DNA from: Amarolinea aalborgensis
Lineage (GTDB): Bacteria; Chloroflexota; Anaerolineae; SSC4; Amarolineaceae
Direction of reading: 5' to 3'
DNA length: 64,000 nucleotides
Assembly (NCBI RefSeq): GCF_900491745.1
Contig: NZ_UETR01000011.1
Coordinates: forward strand, 1-64,000
Shown: positions 26,151-34,136 of the stretch, piece after piece
Layout: the number at the start of each line of letters is the position of its first letter
Position numbering within the stretch: position 1 is the stretch's first letter
The notes under the pieces: model-generated
Database searches by the model: none
What the model saw: only the letters and a program-made list of their open reading frames with translations
What the model was told of the DNA's origin: nothing
Made by a program: the position numbers and the translations under genes

Positions 26151-26446
26151 CAGGACGCCCAGAAATTGGTGCGCGTGATGCTGTTGCACATCCGTCGCGC
26201 GTCGGTCACAACCTGCACATGGGCCGGGTGCTTGTCGTAGGCTTCCAGGTCGGCTGCGCTGTCGAAACCTGAAATCAGGCAGACTTCGGCATTCGGCCCA
26301 CTGCGACCGGTCAGCTCGCGTCCCACTTCCCAGAGGCGAATCACGCCAATCTGGTTGACCAACTGCTGCAGCGTGACGACCCAGGCTTCGAGGTCGCTGT
26401 CGGGGACCTCGGCTTTGAACTTGAACAGAACAACGTGTTTGAGCAT
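26150..26446 (-). CDS. Dabb (stress-responsive alpha/beta-barrel) protein
   Basis: This 98-residue dimeric ferredoxin-fold protein opens MLKHVVLFKFKAEV, the standard Dabb beginning, and ends with HPAHVQVVTDARRM, the second family motif. Members are small stress-related or ligand-binding proteins of unclear catalysis. Its stop overlaps the IMPase start (TGATG). A paralogue of low identity is encoded 88 bases upstream, with a long hairpin between them. Confidence 0.88.
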   Translation of the reverse strand: MLKHVVLFKFKAEVPDSDLEAWVVTLQQLVNQIGVIRLWEVGRELTGRSGPNAEVCLISGFDSAADLEAYDKHPAHVQVVTDARRMCNSITRTNFWAS

Positions 26447-26463
26447 AGAACCGCCATAGAATA

Positions 26464-26511
26464 ACGAGACGTGAAACCATAGACCCCAGTGTCTCGCGTT
26501 TCACGTCTCGT
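26464..26511 (-). other. Long hairpin between the two Dabb genes
   Basis: ACGAGACGTGAAAC (26464-26477) is complementary to 26498-26511 without mismatch, giving a 14-bp stem with a 20-nt loop. No T-run follows on the minus strand, so it may be an RNA processing or stability element, or a partial terminator, within the operon. Confidence 0.7.
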
Positions 26512-26534
26512 GGGTATTGGCCACGACCACAGAA

Positions 26535-26828
26535 TCAGTCCGTGCTGTAGTCCACCGAGATACGGCTGGAACACAAGTGATCAATCTTGGCCAGAACTGC
26601 CTGCACCGCCGGATGCTTAAAGTAGCGCAGGAGCGCCTCTCGGTTCTCGAAATCGCCGACAATGGCCACATCGTAAGCCAGGTCTATGTTGATCTCGTTA
26701 CAGCCAGTGGACCAATGCAAAATCTCCGGCACCTGATTGGGTAAGTCAGCCAGATCACGCACCAGCTGCTTGCATTCCGCTTCGGGTTCGTGTGTCTTGA
26801 ATTTGAGAGATACGACATGTCGAAACAT
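26535..26828 (-). CDS. Dabb (stress-responsive alpha/beta-barrel) protein, second copy
   Basis: This 97-residue paralogue begins MFRHVVSLKFK and carries LRYFKHPAVQAVLAKI near the end, matching the Dabb pattern. It shares fold-defining residues with the downstream Dabb gene but is only distantly similar, so this is not a recent duplication. GAGG lies about 11 bases before its ATG. It sits 20 bases after the M29-like aminopeptidase stop, consistent with one operon. Confidence 0.88.
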   Translation of the reverse strand: MFRHVVSLKFKTHEPEAECKQLVRDLADLPNQVPEILHWSTGCNEINIDLAYDVAIVGDFENREALLRYFKHPAVQAVLAKIDHLCSSRISVDYSTD

Positions 26829-26848
26829 ACAGCATTTTCCTCTTTAGA

Positions 26849-27856
26849 TTAGAATACAAATTTGCCGTCAATCATGATCGTGCGTCCATCCAACTCGATG
26901 GTGCACGTCGTAGGAATGACATCCACATGAATCGCGGACGACCACGTCGCGCCCGTTTCGTAGGGATAGCTATCGCCAAACGCCACATGGACGCCCGGTA
27001 GTTTCTCGTCCTGCAGCAGATTTCCCGTCAATCCGGTCAGTGCAATGTTGGTGCCGATGGCAAACTCGCCCATCCGCCGGCCGTTTTCGCTGGAGGAAAG
27101 ATAGGTCGCCACCTCGTTCACCAATGCCTGGTTCGCGCCCCCCACCCGGCTGATTTCGCCATCCGTGATGTGGAAAAAAACCGGTGTCGGCAGAACGCCA
27201 TATTTCTCGCTAAAATAGTCGCCCAACACAGTGGCAGCCACCACACCCTCGGCCGTCGCCGGACAGGTGAAGGTTTCTCCCTCAGGCAGGTTTCCCCACT
27301 GCCCCGCATGATGGTAGATGCCGGTGCAGGGCACCCAGCGCAGTCGCGGGTCAAACTGAGCCACCAGGTCGGTTCCAGCCGGGGAAATGACACGAATCTG
27401 GTGTGCATCGCGCACCAAATCATACACCTGCTGCGTTAAGCGGGCAATCTGCTGATAGTCCGCGGTCATGCCTTCAGTCATCAGCTGCTCAGTAATGCCG
27501 ATCATGTGCGCGTGACGCACATGCAGGTCCCGCATCAGAATAACGCGCAGGCCAATGCGAAAGGTGATCTCGCCCTTTTGACTGCCAGCCGCATAGAAGG
27601 TAACACTCGGCGCAAACGCTAACAAGTCCTGGTGCAGCGCCATCGGCACCGCCAAAATCGGCCGCGCCGCGTAATCTTCCAACTGCGCGACGCGCACTTC
27701 AGCGCCGCAGGATCGAACGGCTTCGGCCAGAGCCTCGCCAATGGTCGTCCGGGTCTGATCGGTGAGAATGAAGACACGATCTTGAGCCGTTACCCCCATA
27801 CAGGTGAACACGGCGTTGTGCGCACCTTGACGCAGGGCCGCCAATGGATCAGTCAC
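26849..27856 (-). CDS. M29-like metalloaminopeptidase
   Basis: This 335-residue protein resembles the thermophilic aminopeptidase T/AmpS family (MEROPS M29), which removes N-terminal amino acids using a two-metal site. The likely metal ligands are the glutamate in RRMGEFAIGTN, the histidine in GVHVAFGDSY and the HxD pair in SAIHVDVIP. The N-terminal half is the typical Rossmann-like part. GTG 27856 was chosen, with AAAGGAGAG upstream. It is somewhat shorter than the usual 370-410 residues. Its role could be peptide recycling; alternative amidohydrolase functions in the family are possible. Confidence 0.8.
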   Translation of the reverse strand: MTDPLAALRQGAHNAVFTCMGVTAQDRVFILTDQTRTTIGEALAEAVRSCGAEVRVAQLEDYAARPILAVPMALHQDLLAFAPSVTFYAAGSQKGEITFRIGLRVILMRDLHVRHAHMIGITEQLMTEGMTADYQQIARLTQQVYDLVRDAHQIRVISPAGTDLVAQFDPRLRWVPCTGIYHHAGQWGNLPEGETFTCPATAEGVVAATVLGDYFSEKYGVLPTPVFFHITDGEISRVGGANQALVNEVATYLSSSENGRRMGEFAIGTNIALTGLTGNLLQDEKLPGVHVAFGDSYPYETGATWSSAIHVDVIPTTCTIELDGRTIMIDGKFVF

Positions 27857-27972
27857 CGTTTTTTCTCTCCTTTCGCCCTCTTGTACGAAGGACAATCGCC
27901 CAACCGCGCGTCCTTGATGATCTACTCTGATTATACCCAGGAACGGCATAACCGTAAAGAACCTACGTCATA

Positions 27973-28000
27973 TTGCGCGATTGTTTTTTCGCAGTATAAT
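27973..28000 (+). promoter_or_regulatory. Putative sigma70-type promoter of the clp1-like/modE-like operon
   Basis: TTGCGC (27973-27978) and a perfect TATAAT (27995-28000) are separated by 16 bases, about 52 bases before the GTG start of the kinase-like gene. It faces away from the M29 gene. Confidence 0.6.
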
Positions 28001-28051
28001 GCCGCCCTGCACACCTGCGTGCATTGCTGCCCGACGAAAGGAAATTGCATC

Positions 28052-28978
28052 GTGAGCGTGACGACGCAGCAGCCGCTACAGATCCCGGAGGCATGGACGC
28101 ATTTGCCCGTTGAGCGCGTGCACGGCGTCATCTTGCTGATGGGCGCGCCCAGCACGGGAAAGAGCACGCTGGCGCGGTACCTTTTTGAACGCCTGGCGGC
28201 GCAGGGTCGCCGCGTCGCTTATCTGGACGGCGATCCAGGCCAGAGTACGCTCGGTCCGCCCACCACGTTGACTCTCGCCCTGGCCGCCGAGACTTCAGCG
28301 AACCACGCATCTGCGCCGGCGCGCGTTTCCTTTCCGCCGACCGGGCCCTCTTGGCGACGCTTCTTGGGCGCCACCTCGCCGCGCGCACACATGCTGCCGT
28401 TCCTGGTGGCAGCCGCACGCCTGGTGCAGGCCGGCCACAGCGGCGGCGCCGAGGTCATTATCTACGATACGTGCGGCTTCGTGGACCCCCTTTTTGGCGG
28501 ACTGCATCTCAAGCTCGCCAAGATTGATCTTCTGCGCCCCGCGCTGGTCATTGGCCTGGCTCACGGGGAGGAACTTGACCCCCTCCTCGCGCCGCTGCGT
28601 TACAGCCATCGCACCCGCGTGGAAAAGCTGCAGCCTGCGGTGTCCGTGCAGCCACGCACCGCGGCTGAGCGCCAGGCCCATCGCGCGGCGCGCTTTGCCG
28701 CTTACTTCAGCACAGCTCGCGTGCAGACCATTGATTGGCGACGGCGGGCGGTTCTCCCATCCCCAGAATTCCCCGCACAGCGCCTCCTGGCGTTGGAAGA
28801 TGACCGCGGCTTTACGCTTGGTCTGGGCATCGTCCTCGGCGCGGACATGGCTTCGCGCCGGGTGTCTCTGCTGACGCCGCTTGCTGCCTTCGATCACGTG
28901 GATACGCTCAACCTGGGCCACGTACTGCTGGACATGCAAACGTTTCGCGACCAACGCATGATCCAGCCAGAACGGTGA
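28052..28978 (+). CDS. Clp1/Grc3-like P-loop polynucleotide kinase
   Basis: This 308-residue protein has a P-loop GAPSTGKSTLARYLFERLA (about residues 32-50), followed by VAYLDGDPGQSTLGPPTTL. The DxDxGQS sequence is diagnostic of the Clp1/Grc3/NOL9 polynucleotide 5'-hydroxyl kinase family. A Walker-B-like IIYDTCGFVD follows. It would phosphorylate 5'-OH ends of RNA or DNA. The C-terminal region is family-typical but variable. GTG 28052 has AAAGGAAA upstream. Its gene is 15 bases before the ModE-like regulator, so the two are probably cotranscribed; a link to metal transport is not obvious. Confidence 0.8.
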   Translation: MSVTTQQPLQIPEAWTHLPVERVHGVILLMGAPSTGKSTLARYLFERLAAQGRRVAYLDGDPGQSTLGPPTTLTLALAAETSANHASAPARVSFPPTGPSWRRFLGATSPRAHMLPFLVAAARLVQAGHSGGAEVIIYDTCGFVDPLFGGLHLKLAKIDLLRPALVIGLAHGEELDPLLAPLRYSHRTRVEKLQPAVSVQPRTAAERQAHRAARFAAYFSTARVQTIDWRRRAVLPSPEFPAQRLLALEDDRGFTLGLGIVLGADMASRRVSLLTPLAAFDHVDTLNLGHVLLDMQTFRDQRMIQPER

Positions 28979-28993
28979 AGGAGGTTTTGGACG

Positions 28994-29341
28994 ATGACGA
29001 ACGCACTTGCTCCGCACATCAACTTATGGGTGGCGCATGAGAATGAAGTGGTGCTCAGTGGTTGGCGCATAGACCTGTTAGAGGCCATTGCCAGTACTGG
29101 CTCCATTTCGGCCGCCGCGGACCAACTGCAGGTCAACTACCGCGTGGCCTGGAACAAAATCAAGGAGATGGAGCATGGCCTGGGCGTCTCTCTGCTGGAG
29201 ACACACATCGGCGGCAGTCACGGCGGCGGCGCCGAGCTGACGCCCGCGGCGGTGGCCTTCATTCAGCGCTATCGCCTGCTCAGCGCCGGGCTGGACGAAT
29301 GGGTGCAGCGGCGTTTCGCCGAGGTGTTTGGCGATCTGTGA
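28994..29341 (+). CDS. ModE-type winged helix-turn-helix regulator
   Basis: This 115-residue DNA-binding protein consists only of the ModE N-terminal domain, a LysR-like winged helix. The recognition region is RIDLLEAIASTGSISAAADQLQVNYRVAWNKIKEME. The molybdate-binding MOP domains of full ModE are missing, so oxyanion sensing must be done by another part or not at all. AAGGAGG lies nine bases before the ATG. It stands 72 bases upstream of tupA, and the gap holds a GCGTTAT/ATAACGC inverted repeat that fits a ModE-like operator. I infer control of the tungstate transporter. Confidence 0.85.
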   Translation: MTNALAPHINLWVAHENEVVLSGWRIDLLEAIASTGSISAAADQLQVNYRVAWNKIKEMEHGLGVSLLETHIGGSHGGGAELTPAAVAFIQRYRLLSAGLDEWVQRRFAEVFGDL

Positions 29342-29363
29342 CATAGATCATAGTCAGGGTGAA

Positions 29364-29388
29364 GCGTTATGACGAAAATGAATAACGC
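29364..29388. promoter_or_regulatory. Candidate ModE-like operator before tupA
   Basis: GCGTTAT (29364-29370) and its exact complement ATAACGC (29382-29388) are spaced by 11 bases in the 72-base gap between the ModE-like gene and tupA. ModE operators of proteobacteria contain CGTTAT...ATAACG-like half sites, so the match is suggestive. It lies about 26 bases before the tupA start. Confidence 0.55.
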
Positions 29389-29413
29389 CCCTATCACCTG
29401 TTGAGGAGGATCT

Positions 29414-30304
29414 ATGCGTTATCGTTTATTTGTGATGATTTGCCTGTCGGCCTTGCTGCTCACAGCCTGCGGCGCCCCCGCGGCGTCGCCTACCGCAACG
29501 GCCGCGCCGCCCACGGCGACGCCACCCACGGCGGCGTTACGCCTGGCCACAACCACCAGCACGGCCGATTCTGGCTTGCTGGACGCCATTCTGCCGGTGT
29601 TCGAGAAAACCTGTCAGTGCAAGGTGGATGTGGTGGCCGTGGGCAGCGGCCAGGCACTCGAGATTGGGCGCAAAGGCGACGCGGATGTGTTGTTGGTGCA
29701 CAGCCGCAAGGGTGAAGACCAGTTCGTCGCGGAAGGTCACGCCGTCGCGCGTTTCGATGTGATGGTCAACGACTTCATCATCGTTGGCCCCACGGCCGAC
29801 CCGGCCGCCATCAGCAGCCTGGGCAGCGCCAAAGACGCGTTCAAAGCCATCATGACCAAACAGGCGCCGTTTGCCAGTCGCGGCGACAAGTCCGGCACCA
29901 ACACGAAAGAGCTCTCCATCTGGGCTTCAGCCGGCATCACGCCGACGGCTGAGATGACGTGGTACAACGCCCTGGGCCAGGGCATGGGGGACACCCTGGT
30001 CTTTGCCAACGAACGCCAGGCTTACACCCTGAGCGATCGGGGCACCTTCTTGTCCATGAAAGACAAGTTGCCCGGCCTGACTATTCTGCTGGGCGGCGCC
30101 ACCCTGGCTGACAACAAAGACAAAAGCTTGCTCAACCCATATGGTGTGCTGGCGGTGAACCCGCAGATGCACCCCGGCGTCAATGCCGCACTGGCCGACA
30201 AATTCGTGGCCTGGATTCTGGCGCCGGAGACGCAACAACTGATCGGCGCTTTTGGGGTTGACAAATTCGGACAGCCGCTGTTCTATCCAAATCCGAGTAA
30301 GTAG
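29414..30304 (+). CDS. tupA: Tungstate ABC transporter substrate-binding lipoprotein
   Basis: This 296-residue lipoprotein has a lipobox (LLTAC) and then an oxyanion-binding fold that begins LRLATTTSTADSGLLDAILP, the TupA signature (TTTS binds the oxyanion). Other family stretches are VAVGSGQALEIGRKGDADVLLVHS, GDKSGTNTKE and YTLSDRGTFL. TupA captures WO4(2-) with high affinity outside the membrane. TP/AP-rich residues 20-40 form the anchor spacer. The start has GAGGAGG upstream. It is the first gene of tupABC and sits near a tungsten/molybdenum-dependent formate dehydrogenase, which gives the import a clear use. Confidence 0.93.
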   Translation: MRYRLFVMICLSALLLTACGAPAASPTATAAPPTATPPTAALRLATTTSTADSGLLDAILPVFEKTCQCKVDVVAVGSGQALEIGRKGDADVLLVHSRKGEDQFVAEGHAVARFDVMVNDFIIVGPTADPAAISSLGSAKDAFKAIMTKQAPFASRGDKSGTNTKELSIWASAGITPTAEMTWYNALGQGMGDTLVFANERQAYTLSDRGTFLSMKDKLPGLTILLGGATLADNKDKSLLNPYGVLAVNPQMHPGVNAALADKFVAWILAPETQQLIGAFGVDKFGQPLFYPNPSK

Positions 30305-30308
30305 ACAC

Positions 30309-30998
30309 ATGAATGATATCCTGCGCAGCCTGGACCAGGCTTTGCGCCTGATTGCTGCCGGCGACGCCAGCCTGGCGGCGATCATCGCCCTGTCGTTGCG
30401 CGTGACGGGGTTGGCGCTGCTGGTCAGCACACTGGGCGGGGTGCCGTTGGGCGCGGTTCTCGGCCTGGGCCGCGTGCGGCTGCGGGGGTTGGTGACGGCT
30501 CTGCTCTACACGGGAATGGGCTTGCCGCCAGTCGTCGTGGGACTCTTTGTTTACCTGATGCTCTCGCGCAGCGGACCGCTGGGCGCCTGGGGTTGGCTCT
30601 TCACGCCCAATGCCATGATCGCGGCGCAAACGATCATCGCCTTCCCGGTCGTGGCCGGGCTGACGATGACCGCGGTGCAGAGTGTGGATCCAGGCCTGCG
30701 CCTACAGGTGCGCGCCCTGGGCGCCACTTCGGGCCAGGAGGCTTGGGCCGTTCTGATGGAGGCGCGCATCGGCGTGGTGGCCGCCATCGTGGCTGCGTTC
30801 GGCAGCATCATCTCGGAGGTGGGCGCGGTCATGCTCGTGGGCGGCAACATTGCCGGCAAGACACGGGTGCTGACCACGGCGATCGTGCTGGAGACGCGGC
30901 AAGGTGATTTTTCCCTGGCGCTGGCGCTGGGCGTCATCCTGCTGGCGCTGGCCTTCACCGCCAATCTGATCCTGCTGCGCTTGCAGGGCCGCGACTGA
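30309..30998 (+). CDS. tupB: Tungstate ABC transporter permease
   Basis: This 229-residue membrane protein has about five or six hydrophobic segments and the EAA-loop-like stretch ALGATSGQEAWAVLMEARIG near residues 138-157, where the ATPase docks. GSIISEVGAVMLVGGNIAGKTR is conserved in Tup/Wtp permeases. It begins 4 bases after the tupA stop, so the two are one transcript. It would form the homodimeric channel for tungstate. Confidence 0.9.
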   Translation: MNDILRSLDQALRLIAAGDASLAAIIALSLRVTGLALLVSTLGGVPLGAVLGLGRVRLRGLVTALLYTGMGLPPVVVGLFVYLMLSRSGPLGAWGWLFTPNAMIAAQTIIAFPVVAGLTMTAVQSVDPGLRLQVRALGATSGQEAWAVLMEARIGVVAAIVAAFGSIISEVGAVMLVGGNIAGKTRVLTTAIVLETRQGDFSLALALGVILLALAFTANLILLRLQGRD

Positions 30999-31007
30999 GA
31001 CCTCACC

Positions 31008-31060
31008 TCATCCCCCGGCCCCTTCTCCTCTCCGCACGACGGAGGAGAGAAGGGGAGGCG
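31008..31060 (+). repeat. Near-perfect palindrome between tupB and tupC
   Basis: The 37-base block from CCCCTTCTC to GAGAAGGGG around 31019-31055 is self-complementary except for two central positions on each arm. It falls in the 122-base tupB-tupC gap, an unusual place within an operon, and may be an mRNA hairpin that tunes tupC expression. Such CCCCTTCTCC palindromes are common between genes in this phylum. Confidence 0.6.
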
Positions 31061-31120
31061 GTCGCGACCCCGCGGTCGAAGCTGGCCGTGCGGCGGCTGG
31101 AGATAGTGGACGCTTTTCTG

Positions 31121-31840
31121 ATGACGAATTTGTACGAGATTGAGCAATTAAGGCATGCCTATCACGGGCGCACGGTCCTGGACATCGCGCACCTGTCCGT
31201 GCCCGAAGGGCGGGTGTTAGCGTTGGTGGGGCCAAGCGGCGCGGGCAAGACAACCCTGCTGCGTCTGCTGAACTTTCTGGAACCGCCCACGGCCGGGGTG
31301 ATACGCTTTGCCGGCGAATCGGTGCACGGGTCCGCGCCGTTGGCCGTGCGCCGTCAGGTGACCACCGTTTTCCAGCGCCCGGTATTGCAGCGCAGCAGCG
31401 TGCGCCGCAACGTGGCCTATGGGCTGCAGCTGCGCGGCATCGCGCCCGATGGCCAGGTGGATGCCATGCTGGCGCAGGTTGGCCTGGCCTCGTTTGCCCA
31501 ACAGCCGGCGCGCCTGCTTTCCGGCGGCGAGATGCAGCGCGTGGCGCTGGCGCGTGCGCTGGTCATCCGCCCGCGTGTTCTGCTCCTCGATGAGCCGACG
31601 GCCAATCTGGATCCCTACAACGTCGGCCTCATCGAAGATATCATCCGCCAGGCCAATGCCGAACAGGGCCTGACCGTCGTGCTGGTGACGCACAACGTGT
31701 TTCAGGCGCGGCGCCTGGCGCACCACACGGGCCTGCTGCTGGGCGGACGCCTGATCGAAATGACCGACACGGCGCGCTTTTTTGAACAGCCCAGCGACCC
31801 GCGCACGGCGGCCTTTGTGCGCGGGGATATGGTCTACTGA
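31121..31840 (+). CDS. tupC: Tungstate ABC transporter ATP-binding protein
   Basis: This 239-residue ATPase contains Walker A GPSGAGKTTLL, the Q-loop VFQRPVLQRS, the signature LSGGEMQRVALARAL, Walker B LLLDEPTANLDP and the H-loop VTHNVFQARRL. It would power tungstate import with TupA and TupB. ATG 31121 was chosen because earlier GTG codons lack an RBS and the domain begins directly after it. It ends 63 bases before the next gene, which has its own promoter. Confidence 0.9.
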   Translation: MTNLYEIEQLRHAYHGRTVLDIAHLSVPEGRVLALVGPSGAGKTTLLRLLNFLEPPTAGVIRFAGESVHGSAPLAVRRQVTTVFQRPVLQRSSVRRNVAYGLQLRGIAPDGQVDAMLAQVGLASFAQQPARLLSGGEMQRVALARALVIRPRVLLLDEPTANLDPYNVGLIEDIIRQANAEQGLTVVLVTHNVFQARRLAHHTGLLLGGRLIEMTDTARFFEQPSDPRTAAFVRGDMVY

Positions 31841-31867
31841 GCCAGTGATGGCCGCATCGGTCGCGGT

Positions 31868-31897
31868 TTGCTGCGCTCATCGTTCTCGTGCTACAAT
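31868..31897 (+). promoter_or_regulatory. Promoter of the PPC-domain gene, possibly leaderless
   Basis: TTGCTG (31868-31873) and TACAAT (31892-31897) are 18 bases apart. The ATG at 31904 lies only six bases after the -10, so transcription would begin at or beside the start codon. This implies a leaderless mRNA, and no RBS is present. Confidence 0.5.
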
Positions 31898-31903
31898 GCG
31901 CTC

Positions 31904-33199
31904 ATGCGTGACCAAAGGTGGTTCTTTCAGCCTGCGCTTGGGCTTTTGCTCTTCTTGACGGTTGGTTTGCTGTTGCTGTTAAGCCCCGACCGCCAGCCGG
32001 CCCTGCGCGCGCAGGCCGCGGCGCCGCAGGCCACCGTCGTCAGCGCGGCCGTCACGGCCTTCCTGGACGACACCGCGATCAAGGTGGACACGACACCCAC
32101 CAATTTGAACAGCGACATCCTGCAGCGTTTCGGCCGCAGCGTGGTGAATTACGTGGATGGTTGGCGCTTTCAAAACGTCGCCATCCCACAGGGGGTGGTC
32201 ATCGTCAGCGCGACCCTCACCCTCAACCCGGCCCTGTGGCAGACCGGCATTCCGATCCCCGTTTCCCTCGTGGGCGAAGCCAGCGACAATGCGGCCGATT
32301 TCGATCACGCGCAGGTTCTGGCTCATCTCCGGCCGCGCACCAATGCCAGCATTGACTGGACTCTGGTGACGACGCCAACCACGGCTTTCAACTCGCCAGA
32401 CGTGGCGCCGGTGATCCAGGAAATTGTGAGCCGGCCTGGCTGGGCCAGCGGCCAGTCCTTGGTTTTATTAGCGGTCAGCCGTGGAACCAACAGCGCCTAT
32501 CTCGATCTTTTCACCTACGATTTTCGGCCAGACCAGGCCGCGCGCCTTTCGGTGGCTTACCAGCCGGCCATAGGCACCGATACGCCCACACCTACCATCA
32601 CTCCCACGCCGACGCGCACAGCCACGCCGACGCGCACGCCAACCCCCACGCGCACGCCGACGGCCACGCCACGCCCGCCGACCTCAACCCCGACGCCCAC
32701 GGCGACTGCAACCGCGACGGCCACCGCCACGTCATCCGCGACGCCCACGCCCACGGCCACCCCCGGCCTCGACCTCTCGCTCGCCACGCCCATCGGCTGT
32801 TGGCAGCGGGTCGGCGATGCCAACCTGGGCGCGGCTAGTCAGATCAGCCAGTATGCTTGCCGTCCCGATTGGTTGGAAAGCGGGCCGGAGCGGGTGTACG
32901 CCCTCTCCCTCGATGCGAACGAGCCGGTGATGATCGAACTGATCTACCCGCCGCAAGGGCCTGACCTGGACATTTTCCTGCTGTCAGGCGCCCTGCCCTC
33001 CATGTGCCTGGCGTACGGCGATCGTTACCTCAACTATACGACCAACAGCGCCGGCGTCTACTACCTGGTGGTGGATGGCTACCAGGGCGCCATCGGCAGT
33101 TTTGATCTGCACGTGGCCTGTCCGGCGCGCCCGACGCCGACGCCCGTCTCGACTCCAACCCCAAGCATCCGCGGCTTTTTACCCTGGATGCCACGCTAA
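31904..33199 (+). CDS. Secreted protein with TP-rich linker and C-terminal PPC-like domain
   Basis: This 431-residue exported protein has an N-terminal signal segment (LGLLLFLTVGLLLLL). A first beta-sandwich of about 190 residues follows, with a DNRLRE-like look (TAFLDDTAIKVDTTPTNLNS). Then come a long Thr-Pro linker (about residues 227-290) and a C-terminal PPC-like (bacterial pre-peptidase) domain (ERVYALSLDANEPVMIELIY to AGVYYLVVDGY). After a second short TP linker the protein ends GFLPWMPR. No enzyme domain is seen. It may be a surface or matrix protein. The final basic LPxxxR tail recurs in other Chloroflexota secreted proteins, in my recollection. Confidence 0.75.
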   Translation: MRDQRWFFQPALGLLLFLTVGLLLLLSPDRQPALRAQAAAPQATVVSAAVTAFLDDTAIKVDTTPTNLNSDILQRFGRSVVNYVDGWRFQNVAIPQGVVIVSATLTLNPALWQTGIPIPVSLVGEASDNAADFDHAQVLAHLRPRTNASIDWTLVTTPTTAFNSPDVAPVIQEIVSRPGWASGQSLVLLAVSRGTNSAYLDLFTYDFRPDQAARLSVAYQPAIGTDTPTPTITPTPTRTATPTRTPTPTRTPTATPRPPTSTPTPTATATATATATSSATPTPTATPGLDLSLATPIGCWQRVGDANLGAASQISQYACRPDWLESGPERVYALSLDANEPVMIELIYPPQGPDLDIFLLSGALPSMCLAYGDRYLNYTTNSAGVYYLVVDGYQGAIGSFDLHVACPARPTPTPVSTPTPSIRGFLPWMPR

Positions 33200-33223
33200 T
33201 GCCTGATTCGGGAGGCCTGCGCA

Positions 33224-34132
33224 ATGGCACCACCTACGCCGGTTACGGCCATTCACACAACCCAGTCCGCGCTCGTTCGTCGCCCGCCGACTCCGGCTGA
33301 GCTGACCTTCAGCCAGGGCAGCCTGCAAGATTACACGCAATGCCCGCGACGTTTTCAACTGCGCTTTCTGCTCAATCAGCCCTGGCCCGCGTTGGAATCG
33401 CAGCCTCTGCTCGATTTTGAGCATTACCAGGAGTTGGGACAGCGCTTTCACCGCCTGATCCAGCGCCATATCAACGGTGTGGCGGCCGCGCGGATCAGCG
33501 CCGGCATTCAAGATTACGATCTGCGCCGCTGGTGGCAGGCCTATCTAGCTTCACCGCCGCCCGGATTGCCCATGCCGCTCCTGGCCGGCGCGCACGCCGA
33601 TTGGCTGATTTGCGCCGAAGAGGTGCTCTCCACGGTGATCAGCAGCCAGCGGGTGGCGGCGCGTTACGATCTGCTCGCCATCCAGGAAAACGGCCAGGCG
33701 CTGATCGTGGACTGGAAGACCAGCCGCCAGCCAGCCACGCGCGCACAGTTGGCGCAGCGCATGCAAAGCTGGGTCTATCCCTTCGTCTTGGTCGAAGCGG
33801 GCGCGGACCTGGGACGGGGCGCCATCGCGCCGGAACAGGTGCGCATGGTCTACTGGTTTGCCAATGACCCTGAGCGGCCGCAGACCCTGGCCTACAGTGC
33901 ACGGCAGCATGAGGCCCATCGGCGCTACCTCGCCGCGCTGATCGAGGAAATCGCCACGCGGCGCGACGCGGTCTGGCCTCTCACGTCCGACGAGTCACGC
34001 TGCCGGTTCTGCACCTACCGCTCCCTGTGCGACCGCGGCGTCGAGGCCGGCGATTGGGCCACCTTCGACGACGAGCGCCAGCCTGACCTGGACTTCGGTC
34101 TGGAGGACGTACCCGAAATCGCGTTCGCGTAA
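33224..34132 (+). CDS. PD-(D/E)XK nuclease with Cas4/AddB-like Fe-S cysteines
   Basis: This 302-residue protein has a RecB-type nuclease core: a glutamate- and histidine-containing helix (QELGQRFHRLIQRH), RYDLLA, and VDWKTSRQP (D-x-K). An N-terminal cysteine in SLQDYTQCPRRFQLRF and the C-terminal CRFCTYRSLC supply four cysteines of the kind that bind a 4Fe-4S cluster in Cas4, AddB and RecB-like helicase-nucleases. It probably cuts or trims DNA ends. No CRISPR array or cas gene is nearby, so a Cas4 role is not supported. It lies 24 bases after the secreted-protein gene and is followed by REP hairpins. Confidence 0.85.
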   Translation: MAPPTPVTAIHTTQSALVRRPPTPAELTFSQGSLQDYTQCPRRFQLRFLLNQPWPALESQPLLDFEHYQELGQRFHRLIQRHINGVAAARISAGIQDYDLRRWWQAYLASPPPGLPMPLLAGAHADWLICAEEVLSTVISSQRVAARYDLLAIQENGQALIVDWKTSRQPATRAQLAQRMQSWVYPFVLVEAGADLGRGAIAPEQVRMVYWFANDPERPQTLAYSARQHEAHRRYLAALIEEIATRRDAVWPLTSDESRCRFCTYRSLCDRGVEAGDWATFDDERQPDLDFGLEDVPEIAFA

Positions 34133-34136
34133 GGGC

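Noticed and set aside
33224..34132. Cas4 of a CRISPR system
   Set aside because: No array, Cas1 or Cas2 is present; the Fe-S nuclease pattern is shared with repair nucleases.
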